From: Candidatus Paraburkholderia kirkii
GTDB lineage: Bacteria; Pseudomonadota; Gammaproteobacteria; Burkholderiales; Burkholderiaceae
Assembly (NCBI GenBank): GCA_001189345.1
Contig: LFKV01000010.1
Coordinates: 186,001-250,000 of the forward strand
Length of the DNA stretch: 64,000 nt
Reading direction: 5' to 3'
Below, piece after piece: positions 19,250 to 32,104 of the stretch; positions within the stretch are counted from its first letter, which is position 1; each line of letters begins with the position of its first letter. The notes under the pieces were generated by a model that saw nothing but the letters and a program-made list of their open reading frames with translations, made no database searches and was not told the DNA's origin. The translations under genes were made by a program, and so were the position numbers.

Positions 19250-20440
19250 CATGACGACATAAATGACATGCGAAACAAATAATGCTTGACGTCACTCGCA
19301 GTAACACTGAAAACAAGCTGTGCGTGCTCAGCGTCCGATACGAAGGAAGCGAATCAGGACGGGAGCCTATCGGCGGTCTGCCGGCGAGCACGTGGTGCCG
19401 GCATCTGACCTAGCCGAAGCAATGAAGCAGATTCGCGAGCTGCAGCGATTGCTAGGAAAGAAGACGATGGAGGTAGAAATCCTCCGTGAAGCAGTGGAGT
19501 ATGGTCGAACAAAAAAATTGACTGCGCTCACCATTGCTGCCGGGGGACGACCGTTGAAGACGATCTGTGAAGTCCTGGGGGTGTCGCGCTCGAATCTCGC
19601 AGTCAAGTCGAAGCGGCCGGCTGACTGGGTCGACCGGCGCAAGATGCCCGTGCTCGACGACACGGCGCTTGTCGCCGAACTTCATGAGTTGTTAGGCGAC
19701 GCGCCGACGTATGGATACCGAGGTGCTTGGGCGTTGCTGAGGCGAAGCCGGGACATGCTGGCTCAACCGCGAGTAAATGCAAAGCGCGTGTATCGCGTGA
19801 TGCGTCGCCACGGCCTGCTGCTTGAACATCGCCCTCGGCACGCCTCGTCTACGCGTCGGCATGACGGCAAGGTCGCGGTGGATAGCAGCAACATGCGCTG
19901 GTGCTCGGATGGCTTCGAATTCCGCTGCGATGCCGGTGTCCCATTGCGTGTCGTCTTCGCACTCGACTGTTGCGACCGCGAAGCCATGAGTTGGGCCGCG
20001 AGCACAGGCGGTTACACTGGCGATATGGTGCGTGACGTCATGCTTCAAGCCGTCGAGAACCGCTTCACCGGCGCGTTGAAGGCCGAAAGGGAAGTCGAGT
20101 GGTTAAGCGGCGATGGTTCCTGCTACATTGCCGATGACACATTGAAGTTCTCTCGAAAAATCGGACTGAAGCCAGTAACGACACCCGTCAGAAGTCCGCA
20201 AAGCAACGGGATGGCCGAGAGCTTCGTTAAAACGATAAAGCGTGATTACGAAACGATAAAGCGTGATTACGTTTCGTGGATGCCGAAACCCGACGCCAGG
20301 ACGGCGCTGCAAAATCTGGCCATCGCGTTCGACCACGATAACGAGTCACACCCGCATAGCGCCCTTAAATACCGCTCGCCGCGCGAGTTTCGTCGGCAAG
20401 CAAATCCTCCAACCTAAGCGGGACCGGCTGTCCGGTTATG
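19250..20440 (+). mobile_element. IS3-family (IS2-group) insertion sequence, left end eroded
   Basis: The right end is set at about 20440 because the same terminal sequence ends at 2583 in the second copy. On the left an OrfA-like start ([13 protein letters not shown], about 19282) runs into a deleted and shifted OrfA, with the helix-turn-helix segment missing. The OrfA C-terminus ([20 protein letters not shown]) is fused to a full OrfB. No matching left inverted repeat is visible. The element separates sdaA from the LysE stub and removed the 5' part of the latter. Confidence 0.7.
19320..20417 (+). CDS. IS3-family transposase (OrfA C-terminus plus OrfB)
   Basis: The 365-residue frame starts in the OrfA leucine-zipper-like region ([20 protein letters not shown]). 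It continues after an A7 run (AACAAAAAAATTG, about 19508-19518) into OrfB with an rve/DDE core: [19 protein letters not shown] (first Asp), [13 protein letters not shown] (second Asp region), then [20 protein letters not shown] (Glu). A perfect 21-bp tandem duplication repeats [14 protein letters not shown] (about 20230-20271), inserting seven residues next to the catalytic Glu. The helix-turn-helix of OrfA is missing, so this copy is probably inactive. Confidence 0.75.
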   Translation: MRAQRPIRRKRIRTGAYRRSAGEHVVPASDLAEAMKQIRELQRLLGKKTMEVEILREAVEYGRTKKLTALTIAAGGRPLKTICEVLGVSRSNLAVKSKRPADWVDRRKMPVLDDTALVAELHELLGDAPTYGYRGAWALLRRSRDMLAQPRVNAKRVYRVMRRHGLLLEHRPRHASSTRRHDGKVAVDSSNMRWCSDGFEFRCDAGVPLRVVFALDCCDREAMSWAASTGGYTGDMVRDVMLQAVENRFTGALKAEREVEWLSGDGSCYIADDTLKFSRKIGLKPVTTPVRSPQSNGMAESFVKTIKRDYETIKRDYVSWMPKPDARTALQNLAIAFDHDNESHPHSALKYRSPREFRRQANPPT

Positions 20441-20718
20441 CCGTCACGACGCTCAACCCGAAGAGCATCATTTTCTTCGTCGCGTTCGTTCCGCAATTCG
20501 TCGATCCGCATGCCGCGAGCGTGTCGCAGATCGCGATTCTCGAAGCGACCTTCATCGGACTTGCCGCGGTCAATGCGTTCGCGTACGCGCTGCTGGCGTC
20601 CGGCGCGCGCAAGGCGATCCACAAGCCTGCCGTGCAGCGCGCGGTGAAACCGCATTGGCGGCGCGCTTCTGATGGGCGTGGGCGTCTCTTCGCGGCAGCA
20701 TGGAAGAAAGCGGCATGA
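20437..20718 (+). pseudogene. LysE/RhtB-family amino-acid exporter, C-terminal stub
   Basis: The frame after the IS reads VTTLNPKSIIFFVAFVPQFV, the family's third-helix region, then VSQIAILEATFIGLAAVNAF and LLASGARKAI. The N-terminal half is gone, replaced by the IS3-family element. Near the end one extra A (GTGAAACCGC) shifts the frame so the expected RIGGALLMGVGVSSAAWKKA is only partly read. The final AWKKAA and stop are reached by a compensating shift. It cannot form a transporter. Confidence 0.75.
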
Positions 20719-21185
20719 GCCAGCTCGAGGACTGGACCGCGAGCGCGCGGCGCGTGTATTTCGGCTTGCTGGAGGACTGGAACCGCCAGGATGCGCCCAC
20801 GATGGCGGCGCGCTTCACGGAGCGCGGTAGCCTGGTCGGCTTCGACGGGAGCCCGGTAGACGGGCGCGCGTGCATCGAAGCACATCTTCAGCCGATCTTC
20901 GCGCAGCATCCGACGCCGCTTTTCGTCAGAAAGGTGCGCGAAGTGAGGCGCATGGCGAACGGACAGACGCTGCTCGTGCGTGCGGTCGCGGGCATGTGGC
21001 CGCGCGGCGCGACGGCGCTCGATCCGCGCTTCAATGCGATCCAGACGATGGTGCTCTCGCTGTGCGACGGCGTATATTGGATCGAGATGTTTCAGAACAC
21101 GCCCGCGGCGTTTCACGGGCGGGCGGAAGAGGGCGAGAAGCTCAGTGCGGAGTTGCGCGCGGTCGGTCAGCCGCAGGGCGGCTGA
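20715..21185 (+). CDS. NTF2-like / SnoaL-type protein (SgcJ/EcaC family)
   Basis: This 156-residue protein probably folds as an alpha+beta barrel of the NTF2-like superfamily (DUF4440-like). The sequence has EDWNRQDAPTMAARFTERGS, the family's 'helix then barrel' opening, then FDGSPVDGRACIEAHLQPIF and the C-terminal strands MVLSLCDGVYWIEMFQNTP. Start chosen at ATG 20715, which overlaps the TGA of the LysE stub (ATGA), so the two were once coupled. No enzymatic function can be assigned. The gene is intact. Confidence 0.7.
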   Translation: MSQLEDWTASARRVYFGLLEDWNRQDAPTMAARFTERGSLVGFDGSPVDGRACIEAHLQPIFAQHPTPLFVRKVREVRRMANGQTLLVRAVAGMWPRGATALDPRFNAIQTMVLSLCDGVYWIEMFQNTPAAFHGRAEEGEKLSAELRAVGQPQGG

Positions 21186-21187
21186 CT

Positions 21188-22576
21188 TCATTTTCCAATG
21201 CAGAAGCGGCTGAAGATCACGCCCAACAGATCATCGGACGTGAATTCCCCGGTGATTGAATTGAGATTGTCCTGCGCGAGCCGTAGTTCTTCCGCGAAGA
21301 GATCGAGCACCTGAGACTGCTGATCGGCATGCTCCGCGGCGAGCGCGAGATGGTCCCGGGCCTCGCGCAACGCGATCAGATGCCGTTCCCGCGCGAGATA
21401 CACGCTTTCCGCGCCCGCCTGCCAGCCGGCGATCTTAAGCAGTTCGTCGCGTAGCAGCGCGATCCCATCGCCGGTTTTCGCGGATAGATTGACCTCGCGC
21501 GCCTTGCCTTCGGCATTGCGCACCTCGGCCGGCGCGCCCGCAAGATCCGTCTTGTTCATCACGCGCACGACCGGCACGCCTTGCGGAAAGCGCGCGGCAA
21601 TGACCCGATCCTCGGCCGTCGAACCGACGCGCGCATCGAGCAGATGCAGCACGACATCCGCACGCTCGATCTCGCCCCACGTGCGCTCGATGCCGATGCG
21701 CTCCACTTCGTCCTGTGTCTTGCGCAACCCCGCCGTATCGATGATATGCAGCGGAATGCCTTCGACCTGGATGGTTTGCGCGACCTTGTCGCGCGTGGTG
21801 CCGGCGATCGGCGTGACGATCGCGAGCTCCGTGCCCGCCAGCGCGTTCAGCAGCGACGACTTGCCGACGTTCGGCTGCCCCGCGAGCACGACCGACAGTC
21901 CTTCGCGCAAGAGCGCACCCTGGCGCGCATCGGCGAGGACGGCATCCAGCCGTTGCCGGATCCGCGCGAGCTTGCCGCGCGCGTCCGCCGCTTCGAGAAA
22001 GTCGATTTCTTCCTCGGGAAAATCCAGCGTCGCCTCGACGAGCATGCGCGGGGTGATCACGTCTTCGACGAGCGCATGAATTTCGCGCGAAAAGGCCCCT
22101 TCCAGCGAGCGGCCGGCCGAGCGCGCGGCGGCCTCCGTGCTCGCTTCGATCAGATCGGCGACGGCCTCCGCCTGCGCGAGATCGAGCTTGTCGTTGAGAA
22201 AGGCGCGCCGCGTAAACTCGCCCGGCTCGGCTAGCCGCAGGCCGAAGTCGCGGCCCACCTCGATCGCGCGCTGCAGAACCAGCTGCAGGACGATCGGACC
22301 GCCGTGGCCCTGCAGTTCCAGCACGTGTTCGCCCGTATAGGAATGCGGCGCCGGAAAGTAGAGCGCGATGCCGCGATCGAGCGCTTCCCCCTTGCCGTCG
22401 ATGAACGGCACATAGCTGGCGTGCCGCGGCGCGAGCGCCTGACCGCACAGCGCGTGCATGGCTTTCTGCGCGGCGGCTTCCCCGGCGCGCCCGAACGACA
22501 GACGCACGACGCCGATTCCACCGCGTCCGGACGCGGTGGCGACTGCGACGATCGGATCGGTGTCGTTGCTCAACAT
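21188..22576 (-). CDS. mnmE: tRNA modification GTPase MnmE
   Basis: MnmE with MnmG makes the cmnm5 modification at wobble U34 of several tRNAs. The 462-residue protein starts [20 protein letters not shown]. It has a tetrahydrofolate-binding N-terminal domain, a GTPase domain with G1 [15 protein letters not shown]2 GTTRDKV, G3 DTAGL and G4 NKTDL, and the C-terminal CIGK (459-462) with the catalytic Cys. It is intact and belongs to the conserved origin cluster (mnmE-yidC-yidD-rnpA-rpmH). Confidence 0.97.
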   Translation of the reverse strand: MLSNDTDPIVAVATASGRGGIGVVRLSFGRAGEAAAQKAMHALCGQALAPRHASYVPFIDGKGEALDRGIALYFPAPHSYTGEHVLELQGHGGPIVLQLVLQRAIEVGRDFGLRLAEPGEFTRRAFLNDKLDLAQAEAVADLIEASTEAAARSAGRSLEGAFSREIHALVEDVITPRMLVEATLDFPEEEIDFLEAADARGKLARIRQRLDAVLADARQGALLREGLSVVLAGQPNVGKSSLLNALAGTELAIVTPIAGTTRDKVAQTIQVEGIPLHIIDTAGLRKTQDEVERIGIERTWGEIERADVVLHLLDARVGSTAEDRVIAARFPQGVPVVRVMNKTDLAGAPAEVRNAEGKAREVNLSAKTGDGIALLRDELLKIAGWQAGAESVYLARERHLIALREARDHLALAAEHADQQSQVLDLFAEELRLAQDNLNSITGEFTSDDLLGVIFSRFCIGK

Positions 22577-22888
22577 GACGGCGGTTCAAACGGGTGGTTT
22601 CGGAGTGCGAGCATTGTAGCGCGACGGGCAGTCCCTCACCCTCCGACACCAGGCTTAGGAAGATTCTTGCGTTATCTTATTTAAGATACGCGATTGAATC
22701 GATTTCCAAGAGAATGTCGTGCTCGGCAGATGAAGCGATGCCTCGACCACGCTCGCTACGAGTGTCCATAACGCTGCCAAAAGGCAATTATAGAAAACGC
22801 TCACATAAGATAAATGTATGCGGGGATGGGCCAAATCTAGCGCAATTGGTTGACTTGTAAGCAGCAATTGGCTCGTACAATCCAGCCC
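22577..22888. promoter_or_regulatory. Divergent promoter region of mnmE and the HTH gene
   Basis: No gene is seen in these bases. The region is more AT-rich than its surroundings and contains the palindrome ATCTTATTTAAGAT (about 22674-22687). Related ATAAGA words occur again near 22806 (ACATAAGATAAATGT) and 22896 (ACATAAGAAAAG). These could be operator sites, possibly for the HTH product next door, but this is only suggested by position. Confidence 0.35.
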
Positions 22889-23302
22889 ATGCCTACATAA
22901 GAAAAGGCCGATTTCTCCGAACGGCTCAAATTCTCGATGACCCGCGCACACGAAAAGATGCGCGGCGCGACCGATCTCGCACTGCACTTCAATCTGCGTT
23001 ACCACGGAGAGCCGGTTTCGCCCCAGACGGCGCACAAGTGGCTCACCGCGCGTTCGATTCCGACCGTCGACAAGCTGAAGACGCTCGCCGAATGGTTCAA
23101 GGTCGATCAGCACTGGCTGCACTACGGGCCGCCGCCGAGCGGCAGTCCGCAAGTGACGCCGAAGCCGCTCGCGCACGACGAGCAGTACCCGGCGTCGGAG
23201 GAGACGCTCGAGCTGGCGACGAAGATCGAGGCGCTTTCGCCGCATCACCGGTATCTGCTCGAAGAGCTGGTCGAACAGTTCTATGGATCGATGAAGCGGT
23301 GA
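22889..23302 (+). pseudogene. Small helix-turn-helix regulator with a nonsense codon at position 4
   Basis: The frame starts ATG CCT ACA TAA (22889-22900) and is otherwise continuous: EKADFSERLKFSMTRAHEKM, then GATDLALHFNLRYHGEPVSP and QTAHKWLTARSIPTVDKLKT, a lambda-repressor-like helix-turn-helix. The expected fourth codon would be CAA or similar, so a single C-to-T change is the simplest explanation. An internal ATG at 22937 (MTRAHEKMRG) could restart translation and keep most of the HTH domain, giving 121 residues. Such proteins are common beside mnmE in Burkholderiaceae, by my recollection. The targets are unknown. Confidence 0.7.
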
Positions 23303-23394
23303 ACGCCGCGCCCTGACGCTTTCTGACGGTCCGCGGAAACGGAAACGCCCAGCAAGCCGGGCGTTTCCACATTCAGATCCAGCCAGAAGAAGTC

Positions 23395-25065
23395 TCAGGC
23401 CACTTTTTTCTTGCTCTGTTCCATCATCCGCGTGATGTAGTACTGCTGGGCGATCGACAGCACGTTGTTCACCACGTAGTACAGCACCAGACCGGCCGGG
23501 AAGAAGAAGAACATGACCGAGAACGCGATCGGCATGAACATCATCATCTTCGCCTGAACGGGGTCGGGCGGCGTCGGGTTCAGCTTGGTCTGCACGAACA
23601 TCGAGACGGCCATCAGCACCGGCAGGATGAAGTACGGATCCTGTTGCGACAGATCGTGAATCCAGCCGATCCACGGCGCGCCGCGCATTTCCACCGACGA
23701 CAGCAGCACCCAGTACAGCGAGATGAACACCGGAACCTGGATCACGACCGGCAGACAGCCGCCGAACGGATTCACCTTCTCGGTCTTGTACAGCTCCATG
23801 AGCTGCGCGTTCATCTTCTGCGGGTCGCTCTTGAAGCGCTCGCGGATCTGCTGCATGCGCGGCGTGATTTCCTTCATGCGCACCATCGACTTGTAGCTCG
23901 CCGTGGATAACGGGAAGAACACCGTCTTGATGAGCAGCGTGAGCAGCACGATCGCCCAGCCCCAGTTGCCGACATAGCCGTGGATCTTCTCGAGCAGCCA
24001 GAAGAGCGGCTTGGCGATGATCGTCACCATGCCGTAGTCCTTCACCAGCTCCAGACCCGGCGCAATGCCTTCGAGCATGCGCTCTTCTTCCGGGCCGGCG
24101 AAAAGATGCGCGTCGACGTTCACGCTCTGCCCCGGCGCGATGGTCTGCACCGCCTGTGTGACGCCTACGCGGTACAGGTCCGGATCGATCTTCTGCACGT
24201 AGATGTCGCGCTTCACGCCCTGCTGCGGAATCCACGCCGACGCGAAGTAGTGCTGCACCATGGCGATCCAGCCGTTATCCGACGACGGCTCGAACGATGC
24301 CTTGTTCTTGTCGATGTCGGAGAAGTCGATCTTCTGGCAGTACTTCTGATCCGTGTAGACCGCCGGCCCGATGAAGGTGTGCGAGAAACGCGGCGTCTCG
24401 ACCGGCGTGTTGTCGCGCACGAGCTCCATGTACATCTTGGGCGAGACTGGCGCGGTGCCGACGTTCTCGATCTTCGTGTCGACGTTGATCACGTAGCTGC
24501 CGCGCGTGAACGTGTAGGTCTTGATGACCTTCACGCCGCCCTTGACCGGCGATTCGAACGTGATCTTCAGCGTCTTTTCGTCGCCCGTGAGCAAGGTCTG
24601 GCCGGGGACCGGCGTGAAGATGTCGTTGTGGTTTGGGAAGTCGCCGCCGAGCAGGCCGGTGCGTGCGAGGTACGTATGGTTCGCCGTGTGATCGAACAGC
24701 GTGATGTAGAGATTCGGCTGCTTGCCGTCGCCTTCCTTCATCAGCGCGAGCTTCGAGAGCGTGCCGCCGCGCGTGTCGATCTCACCGGAGTACACGTCCG
24801 TCGTGAACTTGACGAGTTGCGCCTGCGCCGTGGCGGGCGGCGTGGTCGAGCCGGGCGCGGCCGTGCCGGCCGGCGCGTTCGGCAGTTCGGACGGCTGCGC
24901 GCCCGACGCAGCCGTTCCCTGTGCGGGGTTGCTGGCGGTCTTTGCCGGTTGCGTCGCGCTCGGGAAGAACATCGACGGGCGCCCATGGTCGCGTTGCCAG
25001 TTGTCGAACAGCAGGACAACTGACACGAAGAAGATGACCCATAGGACGGTGCGTTTGATATCCAT
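23395..25065 (-). CDS. yidC: Membrane protein insertase YidC
   Basis: YidC inserts and folds inner-membrane proteins alone or with SecYEG. The 556-residue protein has the N-terminal signal-anchor ([18 protein letters not shown]), an Ala/Pro-rich linker, a large periplasmic beta domain, and the conserved C-terminal membrane core. That core contains [20 protein letters not shown], then [20 protein letters not shown] and a [20 protein letters not shown] block. It ends with a Lys-rich tail (QSKKKVA). The gene is intact and lies 9 bases after yidD on the same strand. Confidence 0.97.
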   Translation of the reverse strand: MDIKRTVLWVIFFVSVVLLFDNWQRDHGRPSMFFPSATQPAKTASNPAQGTAASGAQPSELPNAPAGTAAPGSTTPPATAQAQLVKFTTDVYSGEIDTRGGTLSKLALMKEGDGKQPNLYITLFDHTANHTYLARTGLLGGDFPNHNDIFTPVPGQTLLTGDEKTLKITFESPVKGGVKVIKTYTFTRGSYVINVDTKIENVGTAPVSPKMYMELVRDNTPVETPRFSHTFIGPAVYTDQKYCQKIDFSDIDKNKASFEPSSDNGWIAMVQHYFASAWIPQQGVKRDIYVQKIDPDLYRVGVTQAVQTIAPGQSVNVDAHLFAGPEEERMLEGIAPGLELVKDYGMVTIIAKPLFWLLEKIHGYVGNWGWAIVLLTLLIKTVFFPLSTASYKSMVRMKEITPRMQQIRERFKSDPQKMNAQLMELYKTEKVNPFGGCLPVVIQVPVFISLYWVLLSSVEMRGAPWIGWIHDLSQQDPYFILPVLMAVSMFVQTKLNPTPPDPVQAKMMMFMPIAFSVMFFFFPAGLVLYYVVNNVLSIAQQYYITRMMEQSKKKVA

Positions 25066-25074
25066 GCGTTTGTC

Positions 25075-25410
25075 TCAGTGTCGATCGGAAAGCGCTTCAG
25101 CGCCGTTTAGTGTTGCAAGCTTGTCTCGCGCGGACTGGCCGGAGGATGCGGAATCCGGACGCGATTCGGGCGTGTTGGGATCGCCGGCATGCCCGGGAGG
25201 CTGCGGCACGAGATCGACGCCGCCCGCCGAGAAAGGATGGCAGCGGCACAGCCGCTTCACGGCGAGATACGTGCCATGCGCGGCGCCATGATACTGGATT
25301 GCTTCGCGCGCGTAGTCGGAACAGGAAGGATAAAAGCGGCACCGCTTGCCGAGCAGAGGGCTCAGAGCAACCTTGTAGAAACGCAACAACGCGATGAGTG
25401 CCGTTTGCAT
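25075..25410 (-). CDS. yidD: Membrane protein insertion efficiency factor YidD
   Basis: This small protein (111 residues) aids YidC-dependent insertion. It starts [20 protein letters not shown] with the hallmark [15 protein letters not shown] and [15 protein letters not shown] cysteine motifs. I chose the ATG at 25408-25410 because upstream codons are not conserved-looking. The C-terminal 35 residues after VPQPP are Pro/Ser-rich and variable. Part of the rpmH-rnpA-yidD-yidC unit. Confidence 0.92.
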   Translation of the reverse strand: MQTALIALLRFYKVALSPLLGKRCRFYPSCSDYAREAIQYHGAAHGTYLAVKRLCRCHPFSAGGVDLVPQPPGHAGDPNTPESRPDSASSGQSARDKLATLNGAEALSDRH

Positions 25411-25468
25411 AAGCTTCGCGCCGCACGCCCGGTTCGTCATGGTGGACAAACCCGGCGCATCCTGCGCT

Positions 25469-25954
25469 TCATGACCCTGATGAACCGGTCGGGCCGGATG
25501 AATCGTCGACGGCGGGCGCATCAGGCGGCGCTGCCACGGGTTCGGCCGAGCGGCGCGCTGCTTCGCGCACGGCACGGTCGAGCAATGTTTCCAATTCGCT
25601 GCCGATGAGCGCCCTGAGCGGCGGGGAGCTCGCGCTCGGCATCGCCCGGCGGTCGATCTTCGTGTGCAGCCGCACGAGAACATCGAAACCGTTCAGCCGC
25701 TGTCGGCGCAGCCGGAATGCCTCGCGCGCAAGCCGCTTGATCAGATTGCGCGTGACGGCACGCGGCGCCTGCTTCTTGCCGATCACCAGCCCGAGCCGCG
25801 CCGCGTTGCCCGTCGGCTTGCCGTACAGCACGAAGTGCGGCGAGCGTCGCCAGGGGCGCAAACGAAAAACGGATGAGAACTCATCCGTTTTCAGCAGCCT
25901 TGCGGCCTTGGGGAACGCGGCCTGCGCCGGCAACTGAACGATGTCCTGTCTCAA
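25469..25954 (-). CDS. rnpA: Ribonuclease P protein component
   Basis: RnpA binds the RNase P RNA and helps recognise the 5' leader of pre-tRNAs. The 161-residue sequence has [17 protein letters not shown] at the N-terminus, [18 protein letters not shown] and the family RNR-type motif in [17 protein letters not shown]. The C-terminus is longer than usual, with a Ser/Pro/Ala-rich tail. It follows rpmH by 77 bases on the same strand. Confidence 0.95.
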   Translation of the reverse strand: MRQDIVQLPAQAAFPKAARLLKTDEFSSVFRLRPWRRSPHFVLYGKPTGNAARLGLVIGKKQAPRAVTRNLIKRLAREAFRLRRQRLNGFDVLVRLHTKIDRRAMPSASSPPLRALIGSELETLLDRAVREAARRSAEPVAAPPDAPAVDDSSGPTGSSGS

Positions 25955-26031
25955 GACTTCTGTGCGGCGCGTGAGCGGCTCGTCGGCAGGAAAGCCGCGA
26001 GCGGCCCGTGTAGCGAACCGTTCCGGCAGAC

Positions 26032-26166
26032 TTAAACGGCCAGGCGCTTGCGGCCCTTCGCACGGCGAGCGTTGATGACCTTGCGGCCGCCAGCAGTCTT
26101 CATGCGAACGCGGAAGCCATGGGTGCGCTTGCGGCGCGTCATGGAAGGTTGGTAAGTACGTTTCAT
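26032..26166 (-). CDS. rpmH: 50S ribosomal protein L34
   Basis: The minus strand encodes a 44-residue protein starting [20 protein letters not shown] and ending [11 protein letters not shown], the highly conserved bL34 sequence. Start is the ATG at 26164-26166, stop TAA at 26032-26034. It is the first gene of the rpmH-rnpA-yidD-yidC unit and is transcribed away from the origin. Confidence 0.98.
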   Translation of the reverse strand: MKRTYQPSMTRRKRTHGFRVRMKTAGGRKVINARRAKGRKRLAV

Positions 26167-26578
26167 GGTGCTCTCACTTGAGTTGATTGACCGCGCGGGC
26201 TGGCTCCAGTGTGATCACTGCAAGCGCGATGGCCGGAGGTTCAGGAATTCTATTTTCGCGAAACCCCTTATTTGAACCGTTTTCCTATTGACCGTCAATA
26301 GGTTAGCGAGAACAGACGCTCGGATAGAGGCATTCCGGCACCGTCCGGCGCGCTGATGTGGCCCTGTGGATAACTCGCGCGCCACCCCCGTTTGGCATTA
26401 GAATCTCGCCTTACTCCCAAATATCCGCCCGCTGCTTTGGCCGCCGTTCGCCCGCAAACCCTTGCGGCGCAAGCCTCCGGAGTACGCCTACTCGGCCGTG
26501 CCGGGACTTGCCGTGAACGGACGAACGTTCGGCAAGCACCGCCGGCAGATGCGCGGAGCAACCATACGACCGCATTCG
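26167..26578. other. oriC: Probable chromosomal replication origin (oriC) between rpmH and dnaA
   Basis: This 412-base intergenic region divides the leftward rpmH cluster from rightward dnaA-dnaN-gyrB, the usual place of oriC in this group. It contains one perfect DnaA box (TGTGGATAA, 26365-26373, complement TTATCCACA). An AT-rich stretch (about 26245-26310) includes the perfect palindrome CCTATTGA-CCG-TCAATAGG (26284-26302). The AT-rich part could be the unwinding element. I find only one exact DnaA box, so the origin call rests on context. Confidence 0.65.
26284..26302. repeat. Perfect inverted repeat in the oriC region
   Basis: CCTATTGA and TCAATAGG pair over 8 bases with the 3-base spacer CCG. 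It lies at the edge of the AT-rich stretch upstream of the DnaA box. It could be a protein binding site or part of the rpmH promoter control. Confidence 0.6.
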
Positions 26579-28114
26579 ATGAACGATTTCTGGGAACACT
26601 GTTCCGCATTGCTCGCGCGAGAACTTACGCCACAGCAGTACGTCACGTGGATCAAGCCGCTGACCCCGGTCGACTTCGATGCCGACGCGAACACCCTGCG
26701 CATCGCCGCTCCCAACCGCTTCAAGCTCGACTGGGTGAAGAGCCAGTTTTCGGGCCGTATCGCCGATGTGGCGCGCGATTTCTTCAGCGCGGCCATCGAC
26801 GTGCAATTCGTCCTCGATCCGAAGGCCACCGCGCGCAATGCCATCGGCGGCGGCCTGAACGCCGCGCCGCGCGCGGCCGTGCCGCAAGCGCCATCGGTCG
26901 TGGCCCATGCCAATGCCACGGCCCACGTCAACGCGCTCGCCGCCGAAGCGGCGCAGCAGGCGCAAGCGACGCAGGATGACCAGGTCGACCTCGACCTCCC
27001 GAGTCTCGACGCCAACGAAGCCGCCGCAGGCCGGCGCACGTGGCATCCGGGCGGCGCTCTTTCGGCCGCCGGTGAAAACGATTCCGCGTACGAGCGATCG
27101 AAGCTCAACCCGGTGCTCACCTTCGACAACTTCGTTACCGGCAAGGCGAACCAGCTCGCGCGCGCCGCGGCGATCCAGGTCGCCGACAATCCCGGCATTT
27201 CGTATAACCCGCTCTTTCTGTATGGCGGCGTGGGCCTCGGCAAGACGCACCTGATTCACGCCATCGGCAATCAGCTGCTGATGGACAAGGCGGGCGCGCG
27301 CATCCGCTACATCCATGCGGAGCAGTACGTATCCGACGTCGTGAAGGCATATCAGCGCAAGGCCTTCGACGACTTCAAGCGCTATTATCACTCGCTCGAC
27401 CTGCTCCTCATCGACGATATTCAGTTCTTCTCCGGCAAGTCGCGCACGCAGGAAGAGTTCTTCTACGCCTTCGAGGCGCTCGTCGCGAACAAGGCGCAGG
27501 TCATCATCACGAGCGACACGTATCCGAAGGAAATCTCCGGCATCGACGATCGCCTGATCTCGCGCTTCGACTCCGGTCTGACGGTTGCAATCGAGCCGCC
27601 TGAGCTGGAAATGCGCGTCGCGATCCTGATGAGGAAGGCGCTGTCCGAAGGCGTGAGCCTGTCCGAAGACGTGGCGTTCTTCGTCGCGAAGCATCTGCGC
27701 TCGAACGTGCGCGAGCTCGAGGGCGCGCTGCGCAAGGTCCTCGCGTACTCGAAGTTCCACGGCCGCGACATCACCATCGAGCTGACCAAGGAAGCGCTGA
27801 AAGACCTGCTGACGGTGCAGAACCGCCAGATCTCGGTGGAGAACATCCAGAAGACGGTGGCCGACTTCTACAACATCAAGGTCGCCGACATGTATTCGAA
27901 AAAGAGGCCGGCTAACATTGCGCGCCCGCGCCAGATCGCGATGTATCTGGCGAAGGAGCTGACGCAGAAGAGCCTGCCCGAGATCGGCGAGCTGTTCGGC
28001 GGACGCGACCACACGACCGTGCTGCACGCGGTGCGCAAGATCGCGTCCGAGCGCGGCACCGACGCGCAGCTGAATCACGAGTTGCACGTGCTGGAACAGA
28101 CGCTGAAGGGCTAA
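26579..28114 (+). CDS. dnaA: Chromosomal replication initiator DnaA
   Basis: DnaA binds DnaA boxes at oriC and opens the duplex. The frame is open from 26462, but the conserved start is ATG 26579 ([20 protein letters not shown]), giving 511 residues. Domain I is followed by a variable Ala-rich domain II (about 90-165). Domain III has Walker [11 protein letters not shown] (216-225) and Walker [11 protein letters not shown]. Domain IV carries the DNA-binding signature [14 protein letters not shown]. Intact, first gene of dnaA-dnaN-gyrB. Confidence 0.98.
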   Translation: MNDFWEHCSALLARELTPQQYVTWIKPLTPVDFDADANTLRIAAPNRFKLDWVKSQFSGRIADVARDFFSAAIDVQFVLDPKATARNAIGGGLNAAPRAAVPQAPSVVAHANATAHVNALAAEAAQQAQATQDDQVDLDLPSLDANEAAAGRRTWHPGGALSAAGENDSAYERSKLNPVLTFDNFVTGKANQLARAAAIQVADNPGISYNPLFLYGGVGLGKTHLIHAIGNQLLMDKAGARIRYIHAEQYVSDVVKAYQRKAFDDFKRYYHSLDLLLIDDIQFFSGKSRTQEEFFYAFEALVANKAQVIITSDTYPKEISGIDDRLISRFDSGLTVAIEPPELEMRVAILMRKALSEGVSLSEDVAFFVAKHLRSNVRELEGALRKVLAYSKFHGRDITIELTKEALKDLLTVQNRQISVENIQKTVADFYNIKVADMYSKKRPANIARPRQIAMYLAKELTQKSLPEIGELFGGRDHTTVLHAVRKIASERGTDAQLNHELHVLEQTLKG

Positions 28115-28378
28115 AGGATCCGGCGGCGGGGGCGTGAAGAAGGTACGCGTCAGATATTGCGCGCGGGCGCCTGTTTTTTGATGAAAACGCCCCCCATTTT
28201 TAGGGAGCGCATCCGTTTTGAGGCACAATACAAGTTTAGCCGCTCAAGGCCTGGGCGACTTGGCGTCAAGCTTTCGCGAGTGACCGGCGGGGGCCGGCAA
28301 CGCGGGTTACGAGGTTGTCCGTCGGCAATACGGTGGCGAAAACCGGCGGACGGGCCGTCACATCAACGAAGGAACTCC

Positions 28379-29482
28379 ATGCAACTGGTCAAGTCTGAAC
28401 GAGACAATCTTCTAAGGCCGCTGCAAACCGTGAGCGGTATCGTAGAACGCCGCCATACGTTGCCGATCCTCGCCAATCTGCTCATTACAAAGAACGGCGC
28501 CGATGTGTCGTTCCTCTCGACCGACCTCGAACTCCAGATCACGACCCGCGCCGATTTCGGTGTCGGCAGCGACCAGGTCGCCACCACGGTCGCCGCGCGC
28601 AAGCTGCTCGACATTCTGCGCGCGATGCCCTCCGGCGAGGTCGTGCTCGATCTCGCCGACAAGCGCCTGACCGTGCGTTCCGGCAAGAGCCGTTTCGCGC
28701 TGCAGACGCTCGCCGCCGACGAGTTTCCCACCGTCAACCAGGCTACTGACTTCGGCGCGAGCCTTTCGGTTCCGCAGAAGACGTTCCGCCAGTTGCTCGG
28801 CATGGTGTACTTCGCGATGGCCCAACAGGATATCCGCTACTACCTGAACGGCATGCTGCTCGTGGTGGACGGCGACCAGCTGATGGCGGTCGCGACCGAC
28901 GGCCACCGTCTCGCGTTCTCGTCGATGAAGATCGAAGGCGCGTTTCCGCGCCAGGAAGTCATCATTCCGCGCAAGACGACTCTCGAGCTCCAGCGTCTGC
29001 TGGAAGACATCGACGACGAGCTCAAGATCGACATCGCCGCGACGCAGGTGAAGTTCACTTTCGGTCAGGTGGAACTGGTGTCGAAGCTGGTCGAGGGCAA
29101 GTTCCCCGATTTCCAGCGCGTGATTCCGAAGTCGCACAAGAACACGTTCGAGATCGGCCGCGAGGAATTGCAACGCTCGCTGCAGCGCGCGGCCATTCTG
29201 ACCTCCGACAAGTTCAAGGGCGTGCGCTGCCTGGTCGAGCCGGGCCAGCTCAAGATCATGTCGACCAACGCCGATCAGGAAGAGGCGCAGGAAGAACTGG
29301 AGATCGCTTATCAGGGCGACACCGTCGATATCGGATTCAACGTCACGTATCTGCTCGACGTGCTCGCGAATCTCAAGGTCGATACGCTCAAGGTGAGCCT
29401 TGGCGACGCCAATTCCAGCGCGCTCATCACGATTCCCGAGAACGAGGAATTCAAGTACGTGGTGATGCCGATGCGCATCTGA
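28379..29482 (+). CDS. dnaN: DNA polymerase III beta sliding clamp
   Basis: DnaN forms the ring clamp that tethers polymerase III. The start ATG 28379 (MQLVKSERDNLLRPLQTVSG) follows a GAAGGAA box; the frame is open further up but not conserved. The 367-residue length is normal. Family blocks include RHTLPILANLLI, MPSGEVVLDLADKRLTVRSG and the C-terminal EFKYVVMPMRI that lines the partner-binding pocket. Intact, 264 bases downstream of dnaA. Confidence 0.98.
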   Translation: MQLVKSERDNLLRPLQTVSGIVERRHTLPILANLLITKNGADVSFLSTDLELQITTRADFGVGSDQVATTVAARKLLDILRAMPSGEVVLDLADKRLTVRSGKSRFALQTLAADEFPTVNQATDFGASLSVPQKTFRQLLGMVYFAMAQQDIRYYLNGMLLVVDGDQLMAVATDGHRLAFSSMKIEGAFPRQEVIIPRKTTLELQRLLEDIDDELKIDIAATQVKFTFGQVELVSKLVEGKFPDFQRVIPKSHKNTFEIGREELQRSLQRAAILTSDKFKGVRCLVEPGQLKIMSTNADQEEAQEELEIAYQGDTVDIGFNVTYLLDVLANLKVDTLKVSLGDANSSALITIPENEEFKYVVMPMRI

Positions 29483-29500
29483 CGCGCGCATTTACCGTGA

Positions 29501-32068
<2,568 letters not shown>

Positions 32069-32104
32069 TCGTGGTGTCGAATACCACTACTAGTGCAAAA
32101 AAGT

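Noticed and set aside
23900..23920. DnaA-box-like CGTGGATAA inside yidC
   Set aside because: It has one mismatch, lies in conserved coding sequence and is isolated from other boxes.
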